A DNA stretch of 16,874 bases, from NCBI GenBank assembly GCA_050011095.1, contig JBEKJU010000065.1, forward strand, positions 1-16,874, written 5' to 3'. Below, piece by piece: positions 1 through 6,466 of this stretch. The position numbers and the translations under genes were made by a program. This DNA comes from JBEKJU01 sp050011095. Its GTDB lineage: Bacteria > Desulfobacterota > Syntrophorhabdia > Syntrophorhabdales > WCHB1-27. The notes below the pieces were generated by a model, which worked only from the letters and a program-made list of their open reading frames with translations, was not told the DNA's origin and ran no database searches. How positions within the stretch are numbered: position 1 is the first letter of the stretch; every line of letters begins with the position of its first letter.

Positions 1-2027
1 AGGCTGAGATCGGTCTCAGGGAGCGCGAGGAGCATTTCAGGCTTCTTATCGAAAACGCACTGGACATGGTCATGGTGCTGAAGGGGGACGGCACCATCAC
101 TTATGCAGGTCCGTCCTTGAAGCGCGTCCTCGGCTACGGATCGAGGGACTTCGTTAACAGGAACTTCCTCGATTTCGTGCGTCCCACGGGCAGGGACAAG
201 GTCCGCGAGCGGTTCGTCGAGGCGGGCAGAATTCCCGGCTTCACCATGTCACTCGAAGGGGATCTCCGGAGCAAGGACGGGAGTTGGCGCACCATCGAGA
301 TGATCAGCCGGAACCTGCTCCACGATCCGAAGGTGGCGGGTATCGTGGTGAACGGCCGTGATGTCACCGAACGTAAGCAGATGGAGGAAAAGCTGTGGCG
401 GGCGCACAGTGAACTGGAAGCGCGGGTAGAGGAACGGACGGCAGAGCTGCGAAGGGCATACGAGAGGCTCGAGGTTGAGATCAGGGAGCACAAAGAGGCG
501 GAGGAAGAGCGGGCGCGCCTGGCAACTGCCATAGAGCAGGGCGGTGACTGCGTGATCATCACCGACCGTGAAGGAGGCATTCTCTATGTGAACCCGGCCT
601 TCGAGAAGGTAAGCCTCTTCAGCAGGGAGGAGATTACAGGGCGCCGGTTTGACGTCCTCGCGGGGAACGGCCGGGATACGAGCCCGTGGGATGAGATGTG
701 GCATACCCTGGAGGCGGGGAATGTCTGGACAGGGCGCATGACGAACAGGAAGAAGGATGGCAGCGCCTACGAGGTGGAAAGAACCATGTCGCCCATAAGG
801 GACAGTGCGGGTAATATCACCAATTATGTTGCCGTCGAGCGGGATATGACCGAACAGGTCGGCCTGGAGGCTGAATTGCGACAGGCCCAGAAGATGCAGG
901 CCATCGGTACCCTCGCAGGCGGCATCGCCCATGATTTCAATAACATCCTTGCGGCGATGATCGGCTTTACCGAGCTTGCCCTCGATGATGTGGAAAAGGA
1001 CAGCCGGGCGACGAGACACCTCGAGCATGTGCGCAAGGCGGGATACCGCGGCAGGGAACTCGTCAAACAGATACTCACCTTCAGCCGTCAGGGCGAGGAG
1101 GAGAAGAAGCCAGTGCAGGTGGCGCCCATCGTGCGGGAAGTGCTGAAGCTGATGCGGGCATCGCTGCCCTCCACCGTCGAGATCCGGCCGAGGATCGAAT
1201 CCGAGGAAGGAATAATTTTCGCCGATCCCGTGCAGATCCATCAGCTTCTCATAAACCTCTGTACAAATGCGGGACAGGCCCTGAAGACAGGAAAAGGCGT
1301 CATCGATGTACGGCTGAGTGATTTCGTCCTTTCGGATCCCGCGGATGCACCCCATCCCGATATGGAGCCGGGTCACTACGTGAGGCTCTCCGTCACCGAT
1401 ACGGGTCCGGGGTTCGACGCGTTGACAAAGGACAGGATTTTCGAGCCGTTTTTTACGACGAAGGAACCGGGCGCCAAGGGGATGGGCCTTTCGGTCGTCT
1501 ACGGCATCGTGAAGGGTCATCACGGGGCCATTACGGTGAGCAGCGCGCCGGGGAGAGGCTCGACCTTCACCGTATACTTCAGGAAACCGAAGGAGGCGTT
1601 ACCCGAGGAGCAGACAGGGCCGTCCGCCGGGCCCGGATCGGGAAAGAGGCGCATACTCTTCGTCGATGACGAAGAGGCCCTGGTAGAGATGGGAAGACAA
1701 ATGCTCGAAAGGCTCGGGTACGAGGTAGTTGCGGAAAAAGACAGCGTCAGGGCGCTCAAACGGTTCCAGAGGGATCCGGAGAGATTCGACCTTGTCATCA
1801 CCGACCAGACCATGCCGAACATGACCGGGATCGAACTCGCAAAGAGGCTGATGTCCATAAAGAAGGATATACCGATCATTCTCTGCACGGGCTTCAGCGA
1901 GGCCATATCATCAGAGAGCGCGAAGGCCATGGGCATCCGCGAGTTCGTCATGAAACCGATCATCAAGAACGAGATGGCCGAAACCATCAGGCGGGTAATC
2001 GCGGATCAGCAAGACAAGGCGGGATAG
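1..2027 (+). CDS. Hybrid sensor histidine kinase (PAS-PAS-HisKA-HATPase-REC), 5' end outside window
   Basis: Two-component hybrid kinase that would sense a signal through PAS domains, autophosphorylate on histidine and pass phosphate to its own receiver. The frame is open from base 3, and a typical PAS entry (REEHFRLLIENALDMV) is read upstream of the ATG at 66, so the true start lies before the window. Order seen: PAS 1 (about 33-375), a charged coiled-coil linker (380-510), PAS 2 (about 520-870), HisKA with H-box GGIAHDFNNIL and phospho-accepting His codon at 930, HATPase with N-box LINLCTNAGQAL, G1 DTGPGFD and G2 GAKGMGLSVVYG, then a C-terminal receiver with acidic pair DDEE, phospho-acceptor Asp in VITDQTMP (codon 1803) and conserved Lys in VMKPI (codon 1953). 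No membrane segment is seen in the visible part. A terminal receiver of this kind usually feeds a phosphorelay or feedback step. The partner and signal are unknown. A weak GGAAG/CTTCC hairpin (2030-2044) follows the stop. Confidence 0.95.
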   Translation, partial: AEIGLREREEHFRLLIENALDMVMVLKGDGTITYAGPSLKRVLGYGSRDFVNRNFLDFVRPTGRDKVRERFVEAGRIPGFTMSLEGDLRSKDGSWRTIEMISRNLLHDPKVAGIVVNGRDVTERKQMEEKLWRAHSELEARVEERTAELRRAYERLEVEIREHKEAEEERARLATAIEQGGDCVIITDREGGILYVNPAFEKVSLFSREEITGRRFDVLAGNGRDTSPWDEMWHTLEAGNVWTGRMTNRKKDGSAYEVERTMSPIRDSAGNITNYVAVERDMTEQVGLEAELRQAQKMQAIGTLAGGIAHDFNNILAAMIGFTELALDDVEKDSRATRHLEHVRKAGYRGRELVKQILTFSRQGEEEKKPVQVAPIVREVLKLMRASLPSTVEIRPRIESEEGIIFADPVQIHQLLINLCTNAGQALKTGKGVIDVRLSDFVLSDPADAPHPDMEPGHYVRLSVTDTGPGFDALTKDRIFEPFFTTKEPGAKGMGLSVVYGIVKGHHGAITVSSAPGRGSTFTVYFRKPKEALPEEQTGPSAGPGSGKRRILFVDDEEALVEMGRQMLERLGYEVVAEKDSVRALKRFQRDPERFDLVITDQTMPNMTGIELAKRLMSIKKDIPIILCTGFSEAISSESAKAMGIREFVMKPIIKNEMAETIRRVIADQQDKAG

Positions 2028-2044
2028 ACGGAAGGGCTGCTTCC

Positions 2045-2295
2045 AGAGCTTTTGCCGGTCGAGGTGGCGACCGCGGGGACCGACGCAGTGGGTCCGAGCG
2101 AAGTGGGTGTCAACGATGGCCCTTTTTCACCTCCGCTCCTTCCTTTTCATGGGGGGGAGCGCCACCCGCAGGGGAAGGCTTTGCCTCTCATTACGGCTGT
2201 GAGGCTGCGGGTGCCCGGCAAGAACAGACGGTACCGGGTTGGATGGGCTTTGCTCACGGAGGGGGCGACCGGGTACCCAGGAAGTGGGTGTCCCC
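2045..2295. repeat. Structured intergenic element with nested palindromes; long copy of a dispersed repeat
   Basis: This gene-free stretch is rich in inverted repeats: CGGTC/GACCG (2056-2073), GGACC/GGTCC around 2078-2095, CACCCGCAG/CTGCGGGTG (about 2164-2213) and two GGTACC sites (2230-2235, 2272-2277). A 12-base direct repeat, GAAGTGGGTGTC, lies at 2100-2111 and 2281-2292. Two blocks, 2137-2151 and 2247-2269, recur in reverse orientation at 10719-10773 (15/15 and 22/23 identical), separated by 95 bases here and only 17 there. This suggests a non-coding dispersed element of the MITE or REP kind, or a structured RNA. Short ORFs here look like shadows. The element boundaries are not certain. 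Confidence 0.55.
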
Positions 2296-2299
2296 CCAA

Positions 2300-2328
2300 T
2301 TGCATCCGGGCTCGATTCATAGTAGAAT
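2300..2328 (+). promoter_or_regulatory. Possible sigma-70 promoter for the deacetylase gene
   Basis: TTGCAT (2300-2305), a 17-base spacer and TAGAAT (2323-2328). The -10 matches 5/6 and the -35 only 3/6. It sits just after the repeat element and about 45 bases before the proposed TTG start. Confidence 0.4.
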
Positions 2329-2373
2329 AGCGAAAGACCGGGATGCCGGAGGGCCGGACGCACAAGAGGTGTT

Positions 2374-3509
2374 TTGTCGCGAACGAACAAGCAGGGGGAA
2401 GGGTTGGGCAAAGAGGGAGGGCAGCCAGGACAGAGGGAGAACAAGGAAAAGAGCGCCAGCTCTCACGTGCTCATCTACGGTGACGAGTTGGCGGGTGTCG
2501 AGTACTCGCCGTCTCATCCCTTCAGGCCTATCAGGGCGAAGCTCTTTTTGGAGCTGTTGCACCGGTACTATGACCTCCGTGAGGATCACTTCAGGATCAA
2601 GAGGCCCGAACCTCTCGATGAAGACCTCCTTTATCTGGTCCATGGCAGACCTTATATCGAATTGCTGAAAAAGGCCGGTAAGGGCGAGTTTCAACTGGAG
2701 ATGCTCGAGGCCAGGGCGCCATGGAGCTTGCCGAGGGGAGGGCAGACACCGTCTTTGATCCTATAGCCGGTCTCCACCATGCGAAAAGAGACCATGCATC
2801 GGGTTTTTGCTACGTCAACGACGTGGCCGTCGCCATTGCGGATCTCGTGAGGAAGGGGTTCAGGGTTGCCTCGGTGGATGTCGATGTGCACCATGGCGAC
2901 GGTGTGCAGGAGGCCTTTTATGCCACTGACCGGGTTCTCACCATCTCGGTTCACGAATCGGGCACAACGCTTTTCCCCGGGACGGGCTTTGAAACGGAGA
3001 TAGGTGTCGGCGAGGGGAAGGGTTATAACGTGAACCTTCCGTTGCGGGCCGGAACGGACGACGAGGTCTATCTTTCCGCCTTCGAGGCCGTGGTTCCTCC
3101 CCTGCTCGAGTGGTTCCGGCCGGACATAGTCTTCGCCGTGATCGGGGCCGACACACACCGGGAAGACCACCTGGCGAATCTGAACCTCACGAGCAACGGC
3201 TACAAACGGGTGGTCGCGAGGATCAGAAAGCTGTCCCCCAGGATAATGGCTATGGGCGGAGGGGGCTACAACGTATACCGCACCGCGTCACTCTGGGCCG
3301 TCGCGTGGTCTGCCCTGCAGGGGATCGAACCCGAGGACAAGTTCACCGGCCTCGTGGGGGGCATGATGTACGGGCCGGAGGCGAAGGCGGGGAGCCTTGA
3401 GGATGCGCCTTTCGTGCTGCAAGGCCCGGAGAAGGAAATGTGCGCTCAAGAGGCGGCGCGCGTGGTCCGTTACATTAGAGAAACCGTCTTCCCCCTACAC
3501 GGCCTCTGA
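2374..3509 (+). pseudogene. Histone deacetylase-family (AcuC/HDLP-like) gene, disrupted by internal deletion and frame change
   Basis: Zn-dependent deacetylase fold of the HDAC/AcuC/APAH superfamily. The N-terminal part (frame of 2374, to about 2709) carries YSPSHPFRPIRAKLFLELL and VHGRPYIELLKKAGKGE. The rest continues in another frame from about 2711 and holds all active-site signatures: GLHHAKRDHASGFCYVND (tandem His), VDVDVHHGDGVQ (Zn ligands Asp and His), GADTHRED (third Zn ligand Asp) and GGGGYNVY (catalytic Tyr). Recalling the Aquifex HDLP layout, roughly 25 residues normally lie between LLKKAG..EFQLEMLE and AMELAEGRADTVFDP; they are absent at the frame switch. A simple one-base error therefore does not explain it. 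It may be a natural pseudogene or an assembly deletion; the rest of the gene is unblemished, which points to a recent event. The start is unsure: TTG 2374 has AGAGGT three bases upstream, and GTG 2467 is an alternative closer to where family similarity begins. Confidence 0.8.
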
Positions 3510-3520
3510 TACGAACCCCC

Positions 3521-3643
3521 TATACGGAGTTGCTTCGGCGTCACCCACGCCTTCGGCGCGTCGACCCGCTTCGCGACACCCGCCGCCGCGGTCCGCGACC
3601 AGGAGCCAACAGAGGTTTGGCGAAGATAAGCGACTCGGCATGA
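3521..3643. repeat. Inverted pair of a short dispersed repeat (REP/MITE-like)
   Basis: The right arm (3618-3643) matches 14689-14714 at 23 of 26 bases, beginning TGGCGAAGATAAGC. The left arm (3521-3536, TATACGGAGTTGCTTC) resembles the reverse complement of the same motif (TACGGAGT then GCTT). The two arms face each other around about 80 GC-rich bases. The pair begins 12 bases after the deacetylase stop. The rest of 3510-3682 holds no convincing gene. Confidence 0.5.
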
Positions 3644-3682
3644 GCTAAGAGGCACCGCGCTGTCTTCTGTTAACGTACGGAA

Positions 3683-3711
3683 CCCGACGAGGGCTGCCGT
3701 CCTCTATCGGG
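3683..3711 (-). terminator. Hairpin at the 3' end of the ABM-like gene
   Basis: CCCGA-c-GAGG, an 8-base loop, then CCTC-ta-TCGGG. The minus-strand gene's stop codon (3704-3706) is inside the stem. There is no clear U-tract after it on the minus strand, so intrinsic termination is only possible. Confidence 0.35.
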
Positions 3712-4042
3712 CCGGAAAGCCGCGACCCGGGAAAGGCTGATCCCTCCTCTTTGTCTCGACTGCCCTCTTTTCTTTCTCCAGCCACATCGAGTGCTCGACG
3801 AGGCCAAAGGGCTTGAGCAATTCACTTATGCTCAAGCCCGCCCTGCTGCCCTGGTAAGGAAGATCCGTACTCCACAAAAGGTTGACCGCGAGATCGGTGC
3901 AGAGGCCCGCCCTGTAATAGAGCTTCACGTACATAAGACCCTGTTCCGCGGCCATGTCCTTCACCAGGTCAAGAAGCAGGTGCGTCGCACTCTCTACTTG
4001 GCCTTGCGCTGCCCTGAGGCGGATCATTTCCATCCACGTCAT
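3704..4042 (-). CDS. Small protein with predicted ABM-type dimeric alpha/beta fold, sigma-54 driven
   Basis: A 112-residue soluble protein without signal peptide. I do not recognise a named family with certainty. The order of strands and helices readable from the sequence is beta-alpha-beta-beta-alpha-beta: TWMEMIRLRA, a helix VESATHLLLDLVKDMA, strands LMYVKLYYRAGL and DLAVNLLWST, a helix SRAGLSISELLKPFG, and strand LVEHSMWLEKE. This is the topology of antibiotic-biosynthesis-monooxygenase-like dimeric barrels. The basic tail (KRAVETKRRDQPFPGRG) looks disordered. The start ATG at 4042 (MTWMEM) is preferred over a GTG at 4099 because AGGTG lies about 7 bases before it, and because the 4099 start would sit inside the sigma-54 promoter. 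It is divergent from the enhancer-binding protein at 4240, which is the obvious candidate activator. Function unknown. Confidence 0.75.
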   Translation of the reverse strand: MTWMEMIRLRAAQGQVESATHLLLDLVKDMAAEQGLMYVKLYYRAGLCTDLAVNLLWSTDLPYQGSRAGLSISELLKPFGLVEHSMWLEKEKRAVETKRRDQPFPGRGFPAR

Positions 4043-4082
4043 ATTATCACACCTATCGCGCCCAGTCGGTAAATACTTGAGC

Positions 4083-4098
4083 AGCATAAAGTGTGCCA
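4083..4098 (-). promoter_or_regulatory. Sigma-54 (-24/-12) promoter for the ABM-like gene
   Basis: On the minus strand this reads TGGCACACTTTATGCT, against the consensus TGGCACGNNNNTTGCW. GG and GC have exact -24/-12 spacing, with two mismatches in the less conserved positions. The predicted transcription start near 4072 gives a leader of about 30 bases ending in the ribosome site and ATG at 4042. Confidence 0.75.
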
Positions 4099-4121
4099 CG
4101 GTGTTTCTTTAAGGATACGGG

Positions 4122-4173
4122 GGATGAGCGGCTCCATCCGGGAGGGTCCACCTGATACGACAGAAAAAACTGT
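4122..4173. promoter_or_regulatory. Dyads upstream of the sigma-54 promoter, possible activator sites
   Basis: GGATG-N8-CATCC (4122-4139) and ACAG-A6-CTGT (4160-4173), followed by an AT-rich run, lie about 25-90 bases upstream of the minus-strand -24 element and between the divergent genes. This is where enhancer-binding-protein sites and bending DNA are expected. No binding specificity can be read from the sequence. Confidence 0.3.
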
Positions 4174-4239
4174 AATATTTATAAGAAATGATGTAGACTA
4201 TCACATTTGGCAGATACCGTAGCGTTATTTGAGGGTCTG

Positions 4240-5775
4240 ATGGACAAGAACGATTTCTTTCGGGAATTTACCTTACGAATTTGCGGCAGCCTCGATTTGG
4301 GCGAGGCTGTGTGGCGTTGCCTGCTCTATGTGAAGACCGCGATGCCAGCGGATGAGCTGGTGCTTACCGTTTACGATCCGACCATGGGTGCGCTGGAAGT
4401 GGCTGCAAGGGCAGATGAGGCGGGGAGCGATACACGGTCCTGCAGGATCGTCATGCCTTCCCGTTTGAGGAGGGAACTGGAGGATGTTGAGAAGTATCCC
4501 CGGGTCAGGGTGTGCCGGGATGTCTGGCACGACCCTATCATGAAAGAGGTGGGCCTTCAGCTGAAGTGGCCCGATTCCTCCCTGATCGTGGGGCGGCTTA
4601 TCATCGAGCACGGATTTATCGGGTCGCTCATCGTGCGGGCCAAGGGAGAGGGCCGGTATGATGAAGGTCATGGCGAGCTCTGGTCCGTTATAAATGAGCC
4701 CGCCGGTATCGCCCTTGTAAACAGCCGGAGGTATGTCGAGCTTTTGAAGCTGAAGGACGTCCTGGCCGACGAGAACCGTTATCTCCAGGAGGAGCTGCGA
4801 AAAAACTGGGCGGAAGAGATAGTCGGCTCCGGGTTTGGTCTGAGGGAGGTGATGGAGCAGGTGTGGAAGGTGGCCCCCCTTGCCAGCCCCGTGCTTCTCG
4901 TGGGCGAGACGGGGACCGGGAAAGAGTTGGTCGCCCATGCCATCCACAATCTCTCGCCGCGGAATAACGGTCCTTTAGTCGCCGTCAATTGCGGCGCAAT
5001 TCCCGAAACTCTGCTGGACAGTGAGCTTTTCGGTCATGAAAAGGGTGCCTTCACGGGGGCGGTGGCACAGAGGAGAGGCCGCTTCGAACGGGCGGACAGG
5101 GGCACGGTTTTCCTGGACGAGGTAGGTGAGCTACCTGCCCAGGCCCAGGTCAGGCTGCTCCGGGTCTTGCAGGAGAAGGAGATCGAGAGGGTAGGGGGTT
5201 TCAGTCCCGTCAAGGTTGACATACGGGTGGTCTCCGCTACCCACAGGAATCTCGAGGAGATGGTTGCGGAAGGGGCCTTCAGAGCCGATCTTTATTACCG
5301 TCTCGGGGTTTTCCCCATCAGGATCCCCCCCTTGAGGGAGCGAAAGGTGGATATTCCGGCCCTCATCGCCCATTTCATGGAGAAGAAGACACATGAAATG
5401 GGCCTGCGCACGCTGCCGAGCCTTGCTCCGGGCGCTATCGACCGGCTCCTCAGATATGATTGGCCGGGCAACGTGCGGGAGGTGGCGAATGTGGTGGAGC
5501 GGGCCCTCATTCAATCGAGCGGCAAGTCCCTCACCTTCGATGATATCACGGCCCCTCCACCGCCGGCGAAGGAGGCCCCGAGCGGGCGACCCCTCAAGAT
5601 AGAAGAGGTGGAGGCGCGCCATATCGGTCAGGTCATGAAAATGACCAACGGAAAGATCGAGGGGAAGAACGGCGCGGCCGAGCTCCTCGGAATTAACCCG
5701 GCGACGTTACGACATCGTATGCGAAAGCTCGGCATTCCTTTCGGTCGAAGCAGGGCTGTACGGGCGGTCGGGTGA
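4240..5775 (+). CDS. Sigma-54-dependent transcriptional activator (GAF-like sensor, AAA+, Fis-type HTH)
   Basis: Bacterial enhancer-binding protein that hydrolyses ATP to open sigma-54 holoenzyme complexes. With the ATG at 4240 it is 511 residues. The N-terminal 160 or so residues look like a GAF-type sensor (LVLTVYDPTMGALEVAARAD, DSSLIVGRLIIEHGFIGSLIVRA), followed by a helical linker. The AAA+ domain has Walker A GETGTGKE (222-229), an intact GAFTGA loop (269-274), Walker B GTVFLDE (288-294) and sensor II region YDWPGNVREVANVVERAL. The C-terminus carries a Fis-type helix-turn-helix (NGAAELLGINPATLRHRMRK). No receiver domain is present, so control is probably by a small ligand or protein at the GAF-like domain. 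ATG 4240 has GAGGG six bases before it; the upstream in-frame TTG 4207 has none. The two genes on either side each carry a sigma-54 promoter, so they are likely targets; the neighbouring acyl-CoA operon shows no such promoter. Confidence 0.93.
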   Translation: MDKNDFFREFTLRICGSLDLGEAVWRCLLYVKTAMPADELVLTVYDPTMGALEVAARADEAGSDTRSCRIVMPSRLRRELEDVEKYPRVRVCRDVWHDPIMKEVGLQLKWPDSSLIVGRLIIEHGFIGSLIVRAKGEGRYDEGHGELWSVINEPAGIALVNSRRYVELLKLKDVLADENRYLQEELRKNWAEEIVGSGFGLREVMEQVWKVAPLASPVLLVGETGTGKELVAHAIHNLSPRNNGPLVAVNCGAIPETLLDSELFGHEKGAFTGAVAQRRGRFERADRGTVFLDEVGELPAQAQVRLLRVLQEKEIERVGGFSPVKVDIRVVSATHRNLEEMVAEGAFRADLYYRLGVFPIRIPPLRERKVDIPALIAHFMEKKTHEMGLRTLPSLAPGAIDRLLRYDWPGNVREVANVVERALIQSSGKSLTFDDITAPPPPAKEAPSGRPLKIEEVEARHIGQVMKMTNGKIEGKNGAAELLGINPATLRHRMRKLGIPFGRSRAVRAVG

Positions 5776-5802
5776 AGGGCGGCTGTCTTTTCAGGGGACG
5801 AA

Positions 5803-6021
5803 TCAGTTCGCCTCTATCCGTACCGGATATTTTCCCAGGGCAGTGAGAACCGCATAGCAAAGCTCGCAGGTTACACCATTTTCTTCCATGAGCCTCATGC
5901 ACGACTCGGTGTTATGGCCGCACACCATCATGCGGCACGCCCGGCGCACATCGTTTTCATCGAAACATATCCGGAATTCCCGGTCCTTTTCCCTGGAGAT
6001 CGCGACGCCTACCTGCCTCAT
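5803..6021 (-). CDS. Six-cysteine 72-residue protein of unknown function, sigma-54 driven
   Basis: A small soluble protein that I cannot assign to a family. It contains six cysteines (C19, C29, C34, C41, C52, C55), including a C-terminal TCELC (CxxC) and a CRMMVCGHNTESC stretch with one His. This is compatible with metal or Fe-S binding or redox chemistry; two charged segments flank it. There is no signal peptide. A near-perfect AGGAGG lies 5 bases before the ATG, so this is a real, well-translated gene. It converges with the enhancer-binding protein, with 27 bases between stops, and its promoter is of the sigma-54 class. Roles as a redox sensor, metallochaperone or electron carrier for the neighbouring Fe-S enzymes are guesses. 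Confidence 0.8.
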   Translation of the reverse strand: MRQVGVAISREKDREFRICFDENDVRRACRMMVCGHNTESCMRLMEENGVTCELCYAVLTALGKYPVRIEAN

Positions 6022-6089
6022 GCTTGCCTCCTGATTGGATCACAAGGGGTTTGTCCTATTTGTGCAAAATAGTTCATGCCTTATCACAT

Positions 6090-6105
6090 AGCACGAATCA
6101 TGCCA
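6090..6105 (-). promoter_or_regulatory. Sigma-54 (-24/-12) promoter for the six-cysteine protein
   Basis: On the minus strand it reads TGGCATGATTCGTGCT, against TGGCACGNNNNTTGCW. GG/GC are exactly spaced and two other positions differ. The predicted start near 6079 gives a leader of about 58 bases. Confidence 0.75.
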
Positions 6106-6165
6106 CAATATGGCGCAGGCGATCACAATAATTGCGGCCACATGGGACGACCACGTCTAGAAGGA

Positions 6166-6216
6166 AACTATCATATATTCATGATATCCCGAATAACTAT
6201 CATAAATAGCAGTTAT
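6166..6216. promoter_or_regulatory. AT-rich repeats and dyads in the divergent control region
   Basis: The 10-base AACTATCATA occurs at 6166-6175 and again at 6195-6204 (29 bases apart). Two dyads overlap these: TATCA-N8-TGATA (6169-6186) and ATAACT-N12-AGTTAT (6193-6216). They lie 61-126 bases upstream of the minus-strand sigma-54 promoter. The core ACTATCA recurs at 4197-4203, about 100 bases upstream of the other sigma-54 promoter. Candidate enhancer sites. An 84-codon ORF across 6076-6330 is not supported. Confidence 0.35.
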
Positions 6217-6302
6217 CGCGTAGCGCAACGGGGTGTTATCCGTTGTCTTTCGCGGTTGCCGGTGATGGTGGTGAATTGCATACAGGCATCACCCGGGAAG
6301 CA

Positions 6303-6326
6303 GATATGGTATAGTGTATCCATATC
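6303..6326. promoter_or_regulatory. Perfect inverted repeat, candidate operator of the acyl-CoA reductase operon
   Basis: GATATGG (6303-6309), 10 bases, CCATATC (6320-6326). The perfect 7-base arms suit a dimeric regulator. The centre is about 57 bases upstream of the predicted start of the promoter at 6337, typical of a class I activator site. The regulator is not identifiable. Confidence 0.45.
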
Positions 6327-6336
6327 CTAATTTTTG

Positions 6337-6364
6337 TTGACAAGGCGTCGTTAATTCGGATAAG
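6337..6364 (+). promoter_or_regulatory. Sigma-70-type promoter of the BcrC/BcrB/activase operon
   Basis: A perfect TTGACA (6337-6342), 16 bases, GATAAG (6359-6364; 4/6 to TATAAT). The transcription start would be near 6371, leaving a leader of about 95 bases. No GG-N10-GC match was found by eye on the plus strand between 6106 and 6460. Confidence 0.5.
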
Positions 6365-6426
6365 TTTCAATGTGGAATCATGTTCCTCAAGCAGAACCCA
6401 GACCATCCATACGGTTAAAAGAGCAT

Positions 6427-6453
6427 GTCCGCGCGGTCGGACCGGGTGCGGAC
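6427..6453 (+). other. Leader hairpin just upstream of the ribosome site
   Basis: GTCCGC (6427-6432) pairs with GCGGAC (6448-6453), with a GGTC/GACC inner palindrome. It ends 4 bases before the AGGGG ribosome site of the ATG at 6467 and could stabilise or tune the leader. Confidence 0.35.
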
Positions 6454-6466
6454 AAAAGGGGTTGCA

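Noticed and set aside
249..1523. 424-codon open frame on the minus strand inside the histidine kinase
   Set aside because: Antisense to conserved PAS, H-box and ATPase motifs; no domain is visible.
2052..2444. Short frames on both strands (for example 2052-2330 plus, 2127-2444 minus)
   Set aside because: They follow palindromes and G/C runs of the repeat element and lack family features or good ribosome sites.
4207..4223. TGGCAG...GC on the plus strand before the activator gene as an autoregulatory sigma-54 promoter
   Set aside because: GG-GC spacing is 11 bases and the start codon follows too closely.
4207..4239. TTG at 4207 as start of the sigma-54 activator
   Set aside because: No ribosome site before it, whereas ATG 4240 has GAGGG at proper spacing and begins where the family N-terminus begins.
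6264..6284. GG...GC pattern near the acyl-CoA operon as a sigma-54 promoter
   Set aside because: Spacing between GG and GC is 9 instead of 10 bases, which sigma-54 promoters rarely tolerate.
6076..6330. 84-codon plus-strand frame in the control region
   Set aside because: No ribosome site, AT-rich DNA full of dyads, and it overlaps a sigma-54 promoter and the operator; the product has no recognisable pattern.
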